Below are positions 55,041 through 64,000 of a stretch of DNA of 64,000 nt, piece after piece. The position numbers and the translations under genes were made by a program. The notes under the pieces were generated by a model. That model made no database searches. It saw nothing but the letters and a program-made list of their open reading frames with translations, and was not told where the DNA came from. Numbering within the stretch: position 1 is the stretch's first letter; each line of letters starts with the position of its first letter. This DNA comes from Enterobacter ludwigii (GTDB lineage: Bacteria > Pseudomonadota > Gammaproteobacteria > Enterobacterales > Enterobacteriaceae), in contig CEFQ01000005.1 of NCBI GenBank assembly GCA_900068845.1, positions 490,474-554,473 of the forward strand, read 5' to 3'.

Positions 55041-56296
55041 TTACGCTGCCAACAGTTGCTACGCAAACCTCGGTTTTGGGAGACGCTGACACATCAGTTT
55101 CATCAACTCTTTTGCCGGGCGCAGATACGCTGCCGCAGGGGTTTGTTACTGAACTCGGCAACCGCTTGCTGACGCTGGTAAAGCAACAAGCTGTTAACAC
55201 GCAATCGACTGATCTGACAACAGAAGTTGATGAAAAAGACGCCAGTAAGGCCTCTTTAAGCGCGTTATTGCAGGCGCTGGAGAAACCCGATGCGTTAAAC
55301 GCACTTTTACAGCCGGAAAACACTAAAGCCGCGCTGAAATCAGCCGATGATAAAGATAAGCGTGAGGCAAGTCCGTTAAGTGCCAGCGACTTACAGAATA
55401 TGCAGGCGTTATTCGCCATGTTGCCGGTGGCGGTAGAGAACCGCACCAGCCAAACAACCGTCAGTAGCAGCTTAGGCGAAGGCAAAGCTGACACGCGCGC
55501 TTCGCTCCATTCGGCACTGTTAAGTGGTTCGCTGGACGGTGCAATTAAAGAAGAAGCCACGCAGCCGGATAGCGCAAAGACTATATCCAGCGATGCAGGA
55601 ACGCGCTTAACGCAAACGGCAGCCAGTTCGCAGACCAGCAGCAGCACAGCGACAAGCAATAACGGCGCTTTGACGCTGGATGAAAGTTTTAAGCAGGTGC
55701 TGAACGCGTTGAGTAAGCCAGAAGAACGCAGTGCCGCACCGGTCAGCGATGACACGGTTGCGCCGATGACCAGCGCCCCGCTCAGCAGCACCAGTTCGCT
55801 GATGACCAGTACCGCCTCGACCAGCACCACGCCGTCGACGCCAATGCTGAATGCGCAGCTCGGCAGCAACGAGTGGCAGCAGGCGCTAAGTCAGCAGATT
55901 GTGATGTTTAGTCGCAACGGGCAGCAAAACGCCGAATTGCGTTTACATCCGCAGGATCTAGGCGCCATCCAGATCAGCCTGACCCTCGATAAGGATCAGG
56001 CACAGTTAAGTATGGTTTCCAGCCACAGCCAAGTGAGGGCCGCGCTGGAAGCGGCTCTCCCTCAACTGCGTACAGCGCTGGCGGAGAGCGGTATTAACCT
56101 GGGACAGAGTAACGTCAGCAGCGACGCCTTCGCACAGGGCCAGAGTTATCAAGGCCAGCAAGAAGGACGTCGTGACGGACAGCACGGCAGCTTTACCCTC
56201 TCCCAGGACAGTGACACCGAGATAACGCCTATTGCCGTCCCGGCAGCCCTTCAAGCGCGCGCGGCCGGTAACGGCGCTGTCGATATCTTTGCCTGA
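55037..56296 (+). CDS. fliK: FliK, flagellar hook-length control protein
   Basis: A 419-residue secreted ruler. The long N-terminal part is Ser/Thr/Ala-rich and poorly conserved. The C-terminal domain (about 270-370; [62 protein letters not shown]) is the part that contacts FlhB to switch export specificity. It starts inside the fliJ end (ATGA) and is followed by a 130-bp gap with a hairpin. Confidence 0.95.
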   Translation: MITLPTVATQTSVLGDADTSVSSTLLPGADTLPQGFVTELGNRLLTLVKQQAVNTQSTDLTTEVDEKDASKASLSALLQALEKPDALNALLQPENTKAALKSADDKDKREASPLSASDLQNMQALFAMLPVAVENRTSQTTVSSSLGEGKADTRASLHSALLSGSLDGAIKEEATQPDSAKTISSDAGTRLTQTAASSQTSSSTATSNNGALTLDESFKQVLNALSKPEERSAAPVSDDTVAPMTSAPLSSTSSLMTSTASTSTTPSTPMLNAQLGSNEWQQALSQQIVMFSRNGQQNAELRLHPQDLGAIQISLTLDKDQAQLSMVSSHSQVRAALEAALPQLRTALAESGINLGQSNVSSDAFAQGQSYQGQQEGRRDGQHGSFTLSQDSDTEITPIAVPAALQARAAGNGAVDIFA

Positions 56297-56327
56297 CAGC
56301 CGCTAAACGCTGAAGGTAAGCGTAAAA

Positions 56328-56367
56328 CCCGCGTCTTTTCTTCCCATTGTTTGACTTAAGACGCGGG
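56328..56367. other. Hairpin between fliK and fliL
   Basis: The perfect 10-bp inverted repeat CCCGCGTCTT/AAGACGCGGG with a 20-nt loop lies in the only sizeable gap (130 bp) between fliF and fliR. No U-tract follows, so it may be a processing or attenuator hairpin before fliL. Confidence 0.55.
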
Positions 56368-56426
56368 ATAATCTGTCCAGGTAAGCCGAGAGGCTTGCCC
56401 ATAATTCACAGGAAGTAACTGCAAAC

Positions 56427-56912
56427 ATGTCTGATAACGCGAAAGCTAAAGGCCGCAAACGTTCACTACTACTACCGGTGTTACTGATTGTAACGCTGGC
56501 CGCTTGCAGCGTGGCAGGCTATGCAGTCTGGCGAATGATGAATAAACACGAAGGCAGCCAACCGGAAACGGCGAAAGTCGAGCCACCGGCTGCTCCCGTA
56601 TTTTTTGCAATGGATACGTTTACAGTAAACCTGGTCAATGCTGACAACGATCCCGACCGTGTGCTGTACGTGGGTTTTACCCTGCGTCTGCCCGATGAGG
56701 ATACCCGTCGTCGGTTAAACGATTACCTGCCGGAAGTGCGCAGCCGTCTGCTGTTATTGCTGTCACGTCAAAGCGCGACTGCACTGGCAACAGAGCAAGG
56801 CAAACAGGCCCTGGTTGAGCAGATCAAACAGGTACTGGCACCGCCGCTGGTAAAAGGTCAACCGGCTCAGGTCGTCAATGACGTGCTGTTTACCGCCTTC
56901 ATTTTGAGGTGA
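56427..56912 (+). CDS. fliL: FliL, flagellar basal body-associated protein
   Basis: A 161-residue single-pass membrane protein: TM at about 13-35 ([22 protein letters not shown]), then a periplasmic domain ([46 protein letters not shown]). FliL supports the stator at the motor. It is the first gene of fliLMNOPQR, with AGGAAGTAAC ribosome site, and ends 4 bp before fliM. Confidence 0.97.
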   Translation: MSDNAKAKGRKRSLLLPVLLIVTLAACSVAGYAVWRMMNKHEGSQPETAKVEPPAAPVFFAMDTFTVNLVNADNDPDRVLYVGFTLRLPDEDTRRRLNDYLPEVRSRLLLLLSRQSATALATEQGKQALVEQIKQVLAPPLVKGQPAQVVNDVLFTAFILR

Positions 56913-56916
56913 TTTA

Positions 56917-57924
56917 ATGGGCGATAGCATTCTCTCCCAGGCTGAGATTGACGCGCTGCTTAATGGCGACAGTGACAGTGCGGAAGTAGAGAACAGTTCC
57001 AAAGGGACCGATGGCGACATCCGTCCCTATGATCCCAATACTCAGCGCCGCGTGGTTCGTGAGCGTCTGCAGGCGCTGGAGATCATCAACGAGCGCTTTG
57101 CCCGTCATTTCCGTATGGCGCTGTTTAACCTGCTGCGCCGTAGCCCAGATATTAGTGTGGGTGCGATCAAGATTCAGCCGTATCACGAGTTTGCCCGCAA
57201 CCTGCCGGTGCCAACCAACCTGAACCTGATCCACCTGAAGCCGCTGCGCGGCACGGCGCTGGTGGTGTTTTCACCGAGCCTGGTCTTTATTGCTGTCGAT
57301 AACCTGTTTGGCGGCGACGGTCGTTTTCCGACCAAAGTTGAAGGACGTGAATTCACCCATACCGAACAGCGCGTGATTCGCCGCATGTTGAAGCTGGCGC
57401 TGGATGGCTACAGCGATGCATGGAAAGCGATTTATCCGCTGGAAGTGGAATACGTGCGTTCCGAGATGCAGGTGAAGTTCACCAACATCACCACTTCACC
57501 GAACGATATTGTGGTTAACACGCCTTTCCAGGTGGAGATTGGTAACCTGGTCGGTGAATTTAATATCTGTATTCCGTTTTCGATGATTGAGCCGCTGCGC
57601 GAGTTGCTGGTCAATCCCCCACTGGAAAACTCACGCCGTGAAGATAATCACTGGCGCGACAATCTGGTGAAACAGGTGCAGCACTCGGAGCTGGAGCTGA
57701 TTGCCCACTTCGCTGAAACATCGCTGCGTCTGTCGCGTATTTTGCAGCTGAAACCTGGTGACGTCCTGCCCATTGAGAAGCCGGACCGCATCATTGCTCA
57801 CGTCGATAGCGTGCCGGTGCTGACCAGCCAATACGGCACCATTAATGGCCAGTATGCCCTGCGTGTAGAACATTTGATTAACCCGATTTTGAATTCGCTG
57901 AACGAGGAACAGCCCGATGAGTGA
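56917..57924 (+). CDS. fliM: FliM, flagellar motor switch protein
   Basis: A 335-residue C-ring protein. The N-terminal CheY-P-binding peptide is DSILSQAEIDALLNGD; the middle CheC-like domain includes PTNLNLIHLKPLRGTALVVFSPSLVFIAVDNLFGGDGRFPTKVEGREFTHTE, and the C-terminal SpoA domain binds FliN. It overlaps fliN by 8 bp. Confidence 0.98.
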   Translation: MGDSILSQAEIDALLNGDSDSAEVENSSKGTDGDIRPYDPNTQRRVVRERLQALEIINERFARHFRMALFNLLRRSPDISVGAIKIQPYHEFARNLPVPTNLNLIHLKPLRGTALVVFSPSLVFIAVDNLFGGDGRFPTKVEGREFTHTEQRVIRRMLKLALDGYSDAWKAIYPLEVEYVRSEMQVKFTNITTSPNDIVVNTPFQVEIGNLVGEFNICIPFSMIEPLRELLVNPPLENSRREDNHWRDNLVKQVQHSELELIAHFAETSLRLSRILQLKPGDVLPIEKPDRIIAHVDSVPVLTSQYGTINGQYALRVEHLINPILNSLNEEQPDE

Positions 57925-58327
57925 CAGCAAGAAACCGTCCGACGACGACATCTCCGCGGACGATCTGTGGGCTGCAGCTATGAACGAACAGACCGCGACA
58001 AGCGCGCCTGATCCAACTGAGAATGTGTTCAAATCACTCGAAAACCCTGGCATCAGCGGTTCGCTGCAGGATATCGATCTGATTATGGATATCCCCGTCA
58101 AACTGACTGTCGAGCTGGGCCGCACCAAGATGACCATCAAAGAGCTGCTGCGTCTGACGCAGGGTTCAGTGGTGGCGCTGGATGGCCTGGCCGGTGAGCC
58201 GCTGGATATTCTGATCAACGGGTATCTGATCGCTCAGGGTGAAGTTGTGGTGGTCAACGACAAATATGGCGTGCGCATCACCGACATCATCACCCCGTCT
58301 GAACGTATGCGTCGTCTGAGCCGTTAA
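57917..58327 (+). CDS. fliN: FliN, flagellar motor switch protein
   Basis: A 136-residue FliN with the SpoA domain at the C-terminus (DLIMDIPVKLTVELGRTKMTIKELLRLTQGSVVALDGLAGEPLDILINGYLIAQGEVVVVNDKYGVRITDIITPSERMRRL). It forms the bottom of the C-ring with FliM and binds FliH. It lies between fliM (overlapping) and fliO (2 bp gap). Confidence 0.98.
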   Translation: MSDSKKPSDDDISADDLWAAAMNEQTATSAPDPTENVFKSLENPGISGSLQDIDLIMDIPVKLTVELGRTKMTIKELLRLTQGSVVALDGLAGEPLDILINGYLIAQGEVVVVNDKYGVRITDIITPSERMRRLSR

Positions 58328-58329
58328 GC

Positions 58330-58725
58330 ATGTTAAAGCACACGCAAACGGAACAACCGGTTAACAGCCAGCCCGTCGTCTCGACCGGTTCGGTGATTGG
58401 CCAGGTCAGCAGCGTGCTGGCGGTGATTGTTCTGCTGATTCTCGGCTGCGGCTGGCTGGCAAAACGTCTCGGCTTTGCACCGAAAACGGTCACCGGCCAG
58501 GCGCTGAAAGTCAGCGCCACCGTGCAGGTCGGTCAGCGTGAGCGTGTGGTGATTGTGGATACCGCCGATGCGCGCTTAGTTTTGGGCGTGACCGCCCAGC
58601 AAATCACGCATCTGCACTCGTTGCCGCCGCTGCCGCCGGAAGAACAAACCGGCAGTCGCGCTGCCCCGCAGGATTTTCGTCAGCTGTTCCAGAATCTGGT
58701 TAAACGTCCCGGAAAACCACAATGA
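58330..58725 (+). CDS. fliO: FliO, flagellar export apparatus assembly protein
   Basis: A 131-residue single-TM protein (TM about 17-41; [28 protein letters not shown]) with a small cytosolic domain ([35 protein letters not shown]). It helps FliP assemble into the export gate. It overlaps the start of fliP (ATGATG). Confidence 0.94.
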   Translation: MLKHTQTEQPVNSQPVVSTGSVIGQVSSVLAVIVLLILGCGWLAKRLGFAPKTVTGQALKVSATVQVGQRERVVIVDTADARLVLGVTAQQITHLHSLPPLPPEEQTGSRAAPQDFRQLFQNLVKRPGKPQ

Positions 58726-59456
58726 TGCGTCGATTACTTCCTCTTCTGCCGCTGCTGTTGCTGGCACCGGTTGCCCATGCGCAACTGCCAGGTTTAATCA
58801 GCCAGCCCCTGGCCAACGGCGGCCAGAGCTGGTCGCTGCCGGTGCAGACGTTGGTGTTCATCACCTCGCTGACCTTTATTCCGGCAGTATTGCTGATGAT
58901 GACCAGCTTCACGCGCATCATCATTGTGTTTGGTCTGCTGCGTAACGCCCTCGGCACGCCGTCTGCGCCGCCGAACCAGGTACTGCTTGGCCTGGCGCTG
59001 TTCCTGACGTTTTTCATCATGGCACCCACCTTCGACAAGATTTACTCCGACGCCTATCTGCCGTTCAGCCAGGACAAAATCAGCATGGCCGACGCGATTG
59101 ATAAAGGCGCGCAGCCGCTGCGCGAATTTATGCTGCGTCAAACGCGCGAAGCGGATTTAGCGCTGTTTGCCCGTCTGGCCAATACCGCGCCGATTCAGGG
59201 TCCGGAAGCGGTACCGATGCGCATTCTGCTGCCGGCGTATGTCACCAGCGAATTGAAAACCGCCTTCCAGATTGGTTTCACCGTGTTTATCCCGTTCCTG
59301 ATCATCGATCTGGTGGTGGCGAGCGTGCTCATGGCGCTGGGTATGATGATGGTGCCTCCGGCCACCATTTCCCTGCCGTTCAAGCTGATGCTATTCGTGT
59401 TGGTGGATGGCTGGCAGCTGCTGGTGGGTTCACTGGCGCAAAGTTTCTACTCTTGA
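58722..59456 (+). CDS. fliP: FliP, flagellar type III export gate protein
   Basis: A 244-residue export gate protein with cleavable signal (ends near AHAQ) and four TM segments. Conserved blocks are [59 protein letters not shown] and [33 protein letters not shown]. Either of the two adjacent ATGs (58722, 58725) may be used. It forms the pore complex with FliQ and FliR. Confidence 0.97.
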   Translation: MMRRLLPLLPLLLLAPVAHAQLPGLISQPLANGGQSWSLPVQTLVFITSLTFIPAVLLMMTSFTRIIIVFGLLRNALGTPSAPPNQVLLGLALFLTFFIMAPTFDKIYSDAYLPFSQDKISMADAIDKGAQPLREFMLRQTREADLALFARLANTAPIQGPEAVPMRILLPAYVTSELKTAFQIGFTVFIPFLIIDLVVASVLMALGMMMVPPATISLPFKLMLFVLVDGWQLLVGSLAQSFYS

Positions 59457-59496
59457 GTGGCATTCGCCCTCACCTTTCTTTCTCAAGGAGTGCAGC

Positions 59497-59766
59497 ATGA
59501 CACCTGAATCAGTGATGGTTATGGGCCAGGAAGCAATGCGCGTCGCCCTGTTAATGGCCGCGCCGATGTTGCTGGTGGCGTTGATCAGCGGTTTGATCAT
59601 CAGCGTGTTGCAAGCGGCGACCCAGATTAACGAACAAACGCTCTCCTTTATCCCAAAGATTCTGGCGGTGGCCGCCACTGCGGTTATCGCGGGTCCGTGG
59701 ATGCTTAATCTGATGCTGGATTACATCCGTACGCTGTTTAGCAATCTGCCTTACATCATTGGCTAA
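59497..59766 (+). CDS. fliQ: FliQ, flagellar type III export gate protein
   Basis: An 89-residue two-helix membrane protein ([55 protein letters not shown]). The start at 59497 follows AAGGAGTGCAGC; the open frame upstream to 59407 is not used. It overlaps fliR as TAATG. Confidence 0.97.
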   Translation: MTPESVMVMGQEAMRVALLMAAPMLLVALISGLIISVLQAATQINEQTLSFIPKILAVAATAVIAGPWMLNLMLDYIRTLFSNLPYIIG

Positions 59767-60554
59767 TGATTAACCTCGACAGCAGCCAGCTGATCCATTG
59801 GGTCGCACAATTCTTCTGGCCCATGGTGCGTCTGCTGGCGCTTTTTGCCAGCGCCCCGGTGCTGAGTGAAAAATCGATTCCCAAGCGCGTCAAGATTGGA
59901 CTCGCCGTGTTGACCACCTGGATCATTCTTCCGGTGCTGCCGCCAGTAGAAGCCACTTTATTCACTCCCGCAGGATTTTGGTTGCTGTTGCAACAATTGC
60001 TGATTGGCATCAGCATCGGCCTGACCATGCAGTTCGCCTTTGCGGCGGTGCGAATGGCGGGTGAAGTCATTGGTTTACAGATGGGCTTGTCCTTCGCTAC
60101 CTTCTTTGATCCCGGCAGCCGCTTAAACATGCCGGTGCTGGCACGTTTTCTCGATATGCTGGCAATGCTGCTGTTCCTGACCTTCAACGGACACCTGTGG
60201 CTGATCTCACTGCTGGTGGACAGTTTTCATACGTTACCGATCAGCGATCAGCCTCTGAACGCCAATGCCTTTATGGCGTTGGTGAAAGCCGCCGGATTAA
60301 TTTTCCTTAATGGCATGATGTTAGCGCTGCCCTTAATAGTTCTGCTACTCACGCTAAACATGGCACTAGGTTTGTTAAACCGTGTTTCACCTCAGCTCTC
60401 TATCTTCGCGGTTGGCTTCCCAATTACCTTAACGGTGGGTATCCTCAGCGTGGGTATGATGATGCCGCTGCTTGCTCCCTTCTGCGAACATCTGTTTAGC
60501 GAAGTCTTTGATTTACTCGCCCAGTTTGTGTCAGAACTTTCCCGCGCTCGATGA
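59766..60554 (+). CDS. fliR: FliR, flagellar type III export gate protein
   Basis: A 262-residue polytopic FliR ([112 protein letters not shown]). Last gene of the fliL-R operon. A 9-bp AT-rich inverted repeat overlaps and follows the stop (60555-60590). Confidence 0.97.
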   Translation: MINLDSSQLIHWVAQFFWPMVRLLALFASAPVLSEKSIPKRVKIGLAVLTTWIILPVLPPVEATLFTPAGFWLLLQQLLIGISIGLTMQFAFAAVRMAGEVIGLQMGLSFATFFDPGSRLNMPVLARFLDMLAMLLFLTFNGHLWLISLLVDSFHTLPISDQPLNANAFMALVKAAGLIFLNGMMLALPLIVLLLTLNMALGLLNRVSPQLSIFAVGFPITLTVGILSVGMMMPLLAPFCEHLFSEVFDLLAQFVSELSRAR

Positions 60555-61185
60555 TTAACTATTCTGTAGGCACCCTTAAGTAATAGTTAAGCAATCAAAA
60601 TCAGTTAGTGCATTTACTGAACCATATTTCCCAGAAATCAACTGAGGAAATTCTGATAAATGCACATTTTTAGTGAAAATTATTCTTATTAAACCGCGCT
60701 TCGCGTATTTTAGTCAGACGATTCCTAAGGTGCTAAACCTTGTGGATCGGTTGATGAAATGCTCAAAGGGCTGTTTTTAAACAAAAAAAATTTCACAGCG
60801 ATTTTTCTTGTCTAAATCCCTTTTTTACGGCATTGTCAACGCTCGCTAAAGCGTCACACTTTCGCAATTCAAATGTTTTTAAGAATTGTCCTATCAGATT
60901 TGTCTGTGATCTGCGCGATAGTGACAGGGCTCTCAAAACAGAGCGAATTAAACACTTAATGCAAATCCTTAGCCATTCCCACTATGGCTGAGATGAGAGT
61001 GACGTGGATGTACTAAAAAAAAATAACTTCGCAGCACGGTTCAGGGAAGAGTCATAATGGCGCATGGATAACTATCGCCAATCTGCAGAGCAGAATAAAA
61101 AAGTGTCTTTGGAAATTTCTCTCGTACCGCAAACGCGTATTCATCGTTGATTTAAACGGATAACAAATTGGTGAGGGTCGCTATA
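60555..61185. other. Long AT-rich leader upstream of rcsA
   Basis: About 630 bp without an ORF, rich in A/T. It should contain the rcsA promoter and the H-NS-silenced region known for rcsA in other enterobacteria. An RcsAB-box-like site (60714-60727) is seen; no other motif is certain. Confidence 0.55.
60714..60727 (+). promoter_or_regulatory. Candidate RcsAB box
   Basis: TCAGACGATTCCTA matches the RcsAB consensus TAAGAATATTCCTA at 11 of 14 positions and lies about 460 bp upstream of rcsA. Such boxes drive rcsA autoactivation in E. coli, Klebsiella and Erwinia; the long distance to the gene lowers confidence. Confidence 0.4.
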
Positions 61186-61821
61186 ATGCCAACGATTATT
61201 ATGGATTCATGTAATTACACACGCCTGGGTTTGTCTGACTATATGTCTGCGAAAGGAGTTAAAAAGAAAAATATTACTCCTGTATCTGACATCGACCAAT
61301 TGCAACAAAGATGTGAGCAAATAAAGCCGGGCGTTGTGTTTATCAACGAAGAGTGCTTTATTCACGAATCTGATTCTAGCGATCGTATTCGTGCCATTAT
61401 TATGCAGCATCCAGATACCTTATTCTTTATTTTCATGGCGATCTCGAATATCCATTTTGAGGAATACCTCTACGTTCGTAAGAACCTGATTATTACATCA
61501 AAATCGATAAAAACTTCGACGTTGGATTCCTTATTAGGTACCTATTTGCAAAAGAAACTCAACGCTTCGCCGCGTATTTCTGCTGGGCTCGACGTGCATC
61601 CACTGACATTAAGTCAGACTGAATCAAATATGCTGAAAATGTGGATGTCAGGTCATGACACCATTCAGATTTCAGACCAGATGCAAATTAAAGCTAAAAC
61701 AGTTTCGTCACACAAAGGTAATATTAAACGCAAAATTAAAACCCACAATAAACAGGTTATTTATCATGTCGTACGTTTGACTGATAATGTCACCTCCGGG
61801 ATTTATGTTAACGTGCGATAA
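61186..61821 (+). CDS. rcsA: RcsA, capsule activator (LuxR-type)
   Basis: A 211-residue Rcs[21 protein letters not shown] at the start, with a degenerate receiver-like N-terminal domain and a C-terminal LuxR helix-turn-helix ([60 protein letters not shown]). RcsA pairs with RcsB to activate exopolysaccharide (amylovoran/stewartan/colanic acid type) genes and represses flagellar genes. The location after fliR matches E. coli. The start at 61186 follows GAGGG; a GTG-initiated extension from 61168 is unlikely. Low GC content fits H-NS-silenced rcsA. Confidence 0.96.
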   Translation: MPTIIMDSCNYTRLGLSDYMSAKGVKKKNITPVSDIDQLQQRCEQIKPGVVFINEECFIHESDSSDRIRAIIMQHPDTLFFIFMAISNIHFEEYLYVRKNLIITSKSIKTSTLDSLLGTYLQKKLNASPRISAGLDVHPLTLSQTESNMLKMWMSGHDTIQISDQMQIKAKTVSSHKGNIKRKIKTHNKQVIYHVVRLTDNVTSGIYVNVR

Positions 61822-61835
61822 TTTCCTCCTGTGAA

Positions 61836-61867
61836 TAAAAAGGCCAATCCCGCGATTGGCCTTTTTT
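61836..61867 (+). terminator. Rho-independent terminator of rcsA
   Basis: AAAAAGGCCAATC-CCGC-GATTGGCCTTTTTT, a 13-bp near-perfect stem with T-run, 15 bp after the rcsA stop. Confidence 0.95.
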
Positions 61868-61908
61868 ACGATTTGTACATTATGCGACTTTGATCGCATT
61901 TTCCTGCC

Positions 61909-61935
61909 TAATCCTTTTCCCTACCCTGCCGATGC
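61909..61935 (+). promoter_or_regulatory. Candidate sigma-28 promoter of the MCP gene
   Basis: TAATCCTT-N11-GCCGATGC: 5/8 and 6/8 matches to the FliA consensus with exact spacing, 38 bp before the MCP start. Confidence 0.6.
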
Positions 61936-61972
61936 TTACTCTCATAACACCTACCTACATGAGAGCAAGGAT

Positions 61973-63676
61973 ATGAAAACAGCATTGATTGATGAGCAAA
62001 ATAAGCTCAGCATCTGGCAGAACCTGCGCCTGATGCCTTTGTTCAGTATGATCTTTGGTGGCATTCTGCTACTTTTTGCGCTGTGCATTGCACTCGCCAG
62101 CTATTTTTTGATTCAGAGTAATAATTCATTGAACGATGCCACGGAAGAAATTCAAATTCGTATGGGCATCTCCAACAGCTCCAACCATCTGCGCACCGCG
62201 CGTCTTAATGTACTGCAATCTGGCGCCGCCGCGCGTATTGGCGAGATGGACGGTTATCGTGCCGATCTTGCGCGCACCGAGACGCGTATCAAACAAGCAC
62301 GTGAAGGTTTTAAACTCTATATGGATCGCAAGGCGAAAACGCCAGCGGACATTGCGCTCGATGAACCCCTGACCGCCAGCTTTAACGCCTACATCGATAA
62401 AGGTCTTAAGCCGATGATTGAATCGGCTAAGCAAGGCAGCTTTGAAGGCATCGTGGCGCAGGAGACGGACGTCACGCGCAAACTTGATGATGCCTATAAC
62501 GCTGTACTGCTGAAGGCGATTAAAATCCGTACCGATCGCGCCGAAACAATCAATGCGGAAGCGGCTCACCAATCGCGCGTTGGCTTTATCGCCATGGCGG
62601 TAGCCTTTGCTGCGGCACTGCTGCTGGTGTTGCTGACCTTCGTGTTCCTGCGTCGCGTGGTGATCACGCCGCTGCGTCAATCTGTCGATCGTATTGAACG
62701 TATCGCGCAAGGCGATCTTACTGCACCGGAGCAAAGCTATGGCCGCAGCGAGATTGGTAGCCTGCTGCATAACCTGCAAATGATGCAGGCCTCGCTGGTG
62801 CGCACCGTGGGAACGGTACGGGAAGGCGCCGTCGCGATTTATCAAGGTTCTAGCGAGATCTCTGCCGGTAACACCGATCTCTCTTCGCGCACCGAAGAGC
62901 AGGCTTCAGCACTGGAGCAAACGGCCGCCAGCATGGAGCAGCTGACCGCAACCGTGAAACAGAACGCCGAGAACGCCCATCACGCCAGCCAGCTGGCCGC
63001 AGATGCCTCAGGCAAAGCGCGCAGCGGCGGCGATCTGGTCAGTGGCGTGGTGCAAACCATGAACAATATTTCGGGCAGCTCGAAGAAGATTGCCGAGATC
63101 ACCAACGTCATTAACAGCATCGCCTTCCAAACCAATATTCTGGCGCTGAATGCCGCCGTTGAAGCCGCGCGCGCCGGCGAACAGGGCCGTGGTTTCGCGG
63201 TCGTCGCCAGCGAAGTGCGTAATCTGGCGCAACGCAGTGCGCAGGCGGCTAAAGAGATTGAAACGCTGATCGCCGAATCGGTGGGCTTAATCACTAACGG
63301 TTCACGCCAGGTCGGTGAAGCCGGTAATACCATGGGTGAGATTGTTGAAGCCGTGCGTCGCGTGACGGATATTATGGCGGAGATCGCCGCCGCGTCGGAT
63401 GAGCAGAGCCGCGGTATTCAACAGGTGAGTCTGGCGGTGACCGAGATGGATAACGTCACGCAGCAGAACGCCTCGCTGGTTGAGGAAGCTTCTTCTGCAG
63501 CTGCTTCGCTGGAAGATCAGGCGGGCAGATTGACGCAGGCGGTGGCAGTGTTTCGCTTGAATGATTCGCCGGTGGCGCAGGTGGCTAAAGCCGGGCCGTC
63601 CGCATTACGCACGCCGAATCTGGCGCCGCGTCCCGCGCTGGCGACAGCCGGGAATGATAACTGGGAAACGTTTTAA
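61973..63676 (+). CDS. Methyl-accepting chemotaxis protein with NWETF tether
   Basis: A 567-residue chemoreceptor of the Tsr/Tar kind: TM1 (about 21-49), a periplasmic four-helix-bundle ligand domain, TM2 (IAMAVAFAAALLLVLLTFVFL, about 205-226), HAMP, and the signalling domain with tip [27 protein letters not shown]. It ends in NWETF, the pentapeptide that recruits CheR and CheB. The start at 61973 follows AAGGAT; the frame is open upstream but would run through the terminator. The ligand domain lacks the classical Ser/Asp-binding Arg pattern that I could verify. Confidence 0.95.
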   Translation: MKTALIDEQNKLSIWQNLRLMPLFSMIFGGILLLFALCIALASYFLIQSNNSLNDATEEIQIRMGISNSSNHLRTARLNVLQSGAAARIGEMDGYRADLARTETRIKQAREGFKLYMDRKAKTPADIALDEPLTASFNAYIDKGLKPMIESAKQGSFEGIVAQETDVTRKLDDAYNAVLLKAIKIRTDRAETINAEAAHQSRVGFIAMAVAFAAALLLVLLTFVFLRRVVITPLRQSVDRIERIAQGDLTAPEQSYGRSEIGSLLHNLQMMQASLVRTVGTVREGAVAIYQGSSEISAGNTDLSSRTEEQASALEQTAASMEQLTATVKQNAENAHHASQLAADASGKARSGGDLVSGVVQTMNNISGSSKKIAEITNVINSIAFQTNILALNAAVEAARAGEQGRGFAVVASEVRNLAQRSAQAAKEIETLIAESVGLITNGSRQVGEAGNTMGEIVEAVRRVTDIMAEIAAASDEQSRGIQQVSLAVTEMDNVTQQNASLVEEASSAAASLEDQAGRLTQAVAVFRLNDSPVAQVAKAGPSALRTPNLAPRPALATAGNDNWETF

Positions 63677-63691
63677 TCGATTGAAATAAAG

Positions 63692-63711
63692 AGGTCGCCA
63701 TGAATGGCGTA
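63692..63711. repeat. GGTCGCCATGAATGGCG half-palindrome
   Basis: A diverged copy of the family A palindrome 16 bp after the MCP stop. Confidence 0.65.
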
Positions 63712-63890
63712 ATGCCGATCAAATAAGCAATAAGCCACTTTCGTTCGCCACTAGCTGTGGCAGTTGCAGATCAGCCGTGCGGCGACCGAGAAGAGGGCGT
63801 CTGGCCACGCCCTCTTCACTCCCGGGCCCTGCGCCAGCCCAACCCGCCGCTACGCGGTGCCTATTTAACCGCGTAATTGCTGCCAGAATT
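63712..63890. other. Right-edge intergenic stretch with a perfect hairpin
   Basis: No gene is recognised. An 11-bp perfect stem (GAAGAGGGCGT/ACGCCCTCTTC, 63790-63800 and 63807-63817, loop CTGGCC) is present. A minus-strand frame (63719-63973) is open but looks accidental. Confidence 0.5.
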
Positions 63891-63960
63891 GTAGGGTCGT
63901 CATTAATGACGACCGTTTCGAGGGCCGCACAATGGTAATGTCCTTGTCGCCATAAATGGC
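63891..63960. repeat. Two palindromic repeats at the right edge
   Basis: GTAGGGTCGTCATTAATGACGACC (63891-63914) and a partial GTCGCCATAAATGGC (about 63946-63960), both family A variants. Confidence 0.7.
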
Positions 63961-64000
63961 TAATGCTCGTCATTTAAGAGATGAAAATCCTAATTACCGA

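Noticed and set aside
60555..60590. TTAACTATT/AATAGTTAA as terminator of fliR
   Set aside because: The stem is AT-only with an 18-nt loop and lacks a U-tract; too weak to call.
63719..63973. 84-codon minus-strand ORF at right edge
   Set aside because: It runs through repeats and a hairpin and has no recognisable domain; kept as non-coding.

Overview
The window is chromosomal DNA of an Enterobacterales bacterium. It is most likely from the Erwiniaceae (Pantoea or close kin). The evidence is protein-level similarity to Escherichia coli for many genes (fliY/Z/A/C/D/S/T, fliE-R, rcsA, putA/putP, efeUOB, phoH, uhpABCT), the conserved order efe-put and fliYZA-fliCDST-yedD-fliE-R-rcsA, and a 211-residue RcsA of the Erwinia type. 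The genus is inferred; no rRNA or tRNA is present to confirm it. The window starts inside a gene (1-139).

Layout. 1-4287, minus strand: a tightly packed cluster of a cytochrome b561-like membrane protein, a thermostable-hemolysin-family (GNAT-like) protein, an adenylate-forming enzyme, a heme-oxygenase-fold diiron oxidase, an SDR and a secreted protein. It reads as a small biosynthetic pathway of unknown product. 4620-9040: a GH42 beta-galactosidase, a GPH-family sugar symporter and an AraC-type regulator. 9250-13899: phoH and the Fur-boxed efeUOB iron uptake operon. 14141-20006: divergent putP and putA with PutA operator motifs, interrupted by palindromic repeats. 20080-22750: two tandem acyltransferase-3 membrane proteins. 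22987-26381: cystine ABC transporter tcyJLN and D-cysteine desulfhydrase dcyD.

26513-39458 is the first flagellar block: fliZ, fliA, fliB, fliC on minus and fliDST on plus, with sigma-28 promoters in front of fliA, fliC and fliD. Between fliA and fliB sit a degenerate HNH protein and the complete uhpABCT sugar-phosphate system. 39710-48362 is an accessory stretch: yedD; an MCP followed by a periplasmic solute-binding protein; a DUF6388-like gene; a divergent iraP-like/dinI-like pair around a LexA box; a three-gene membrane/coiled-coil/Ala-Pro-rich operon facing an XRE repressor; and a BLUF-EAL photoreceptor whose EAL domain is complete. 48402-60554 holds a YnfC-like lipoprotein and the second flagellar block (fliE, fliFGHIJK, fliLMNOPQR). 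61186-63676 holds rcsA and a second MCP ending in the NWETF tether.

The intergenic spaces are peppered with short palindromic repeats of at least three related families, including a five-copy array at 39529-39705 and three near-identical 40-bp elements. The main candidates for something undescribed are the 1-4287 biosynthetic cluster, the SOS-linked iraP-like gene, the XRE-controlled membrane operon and the BLUF protein with a complete EAL site.
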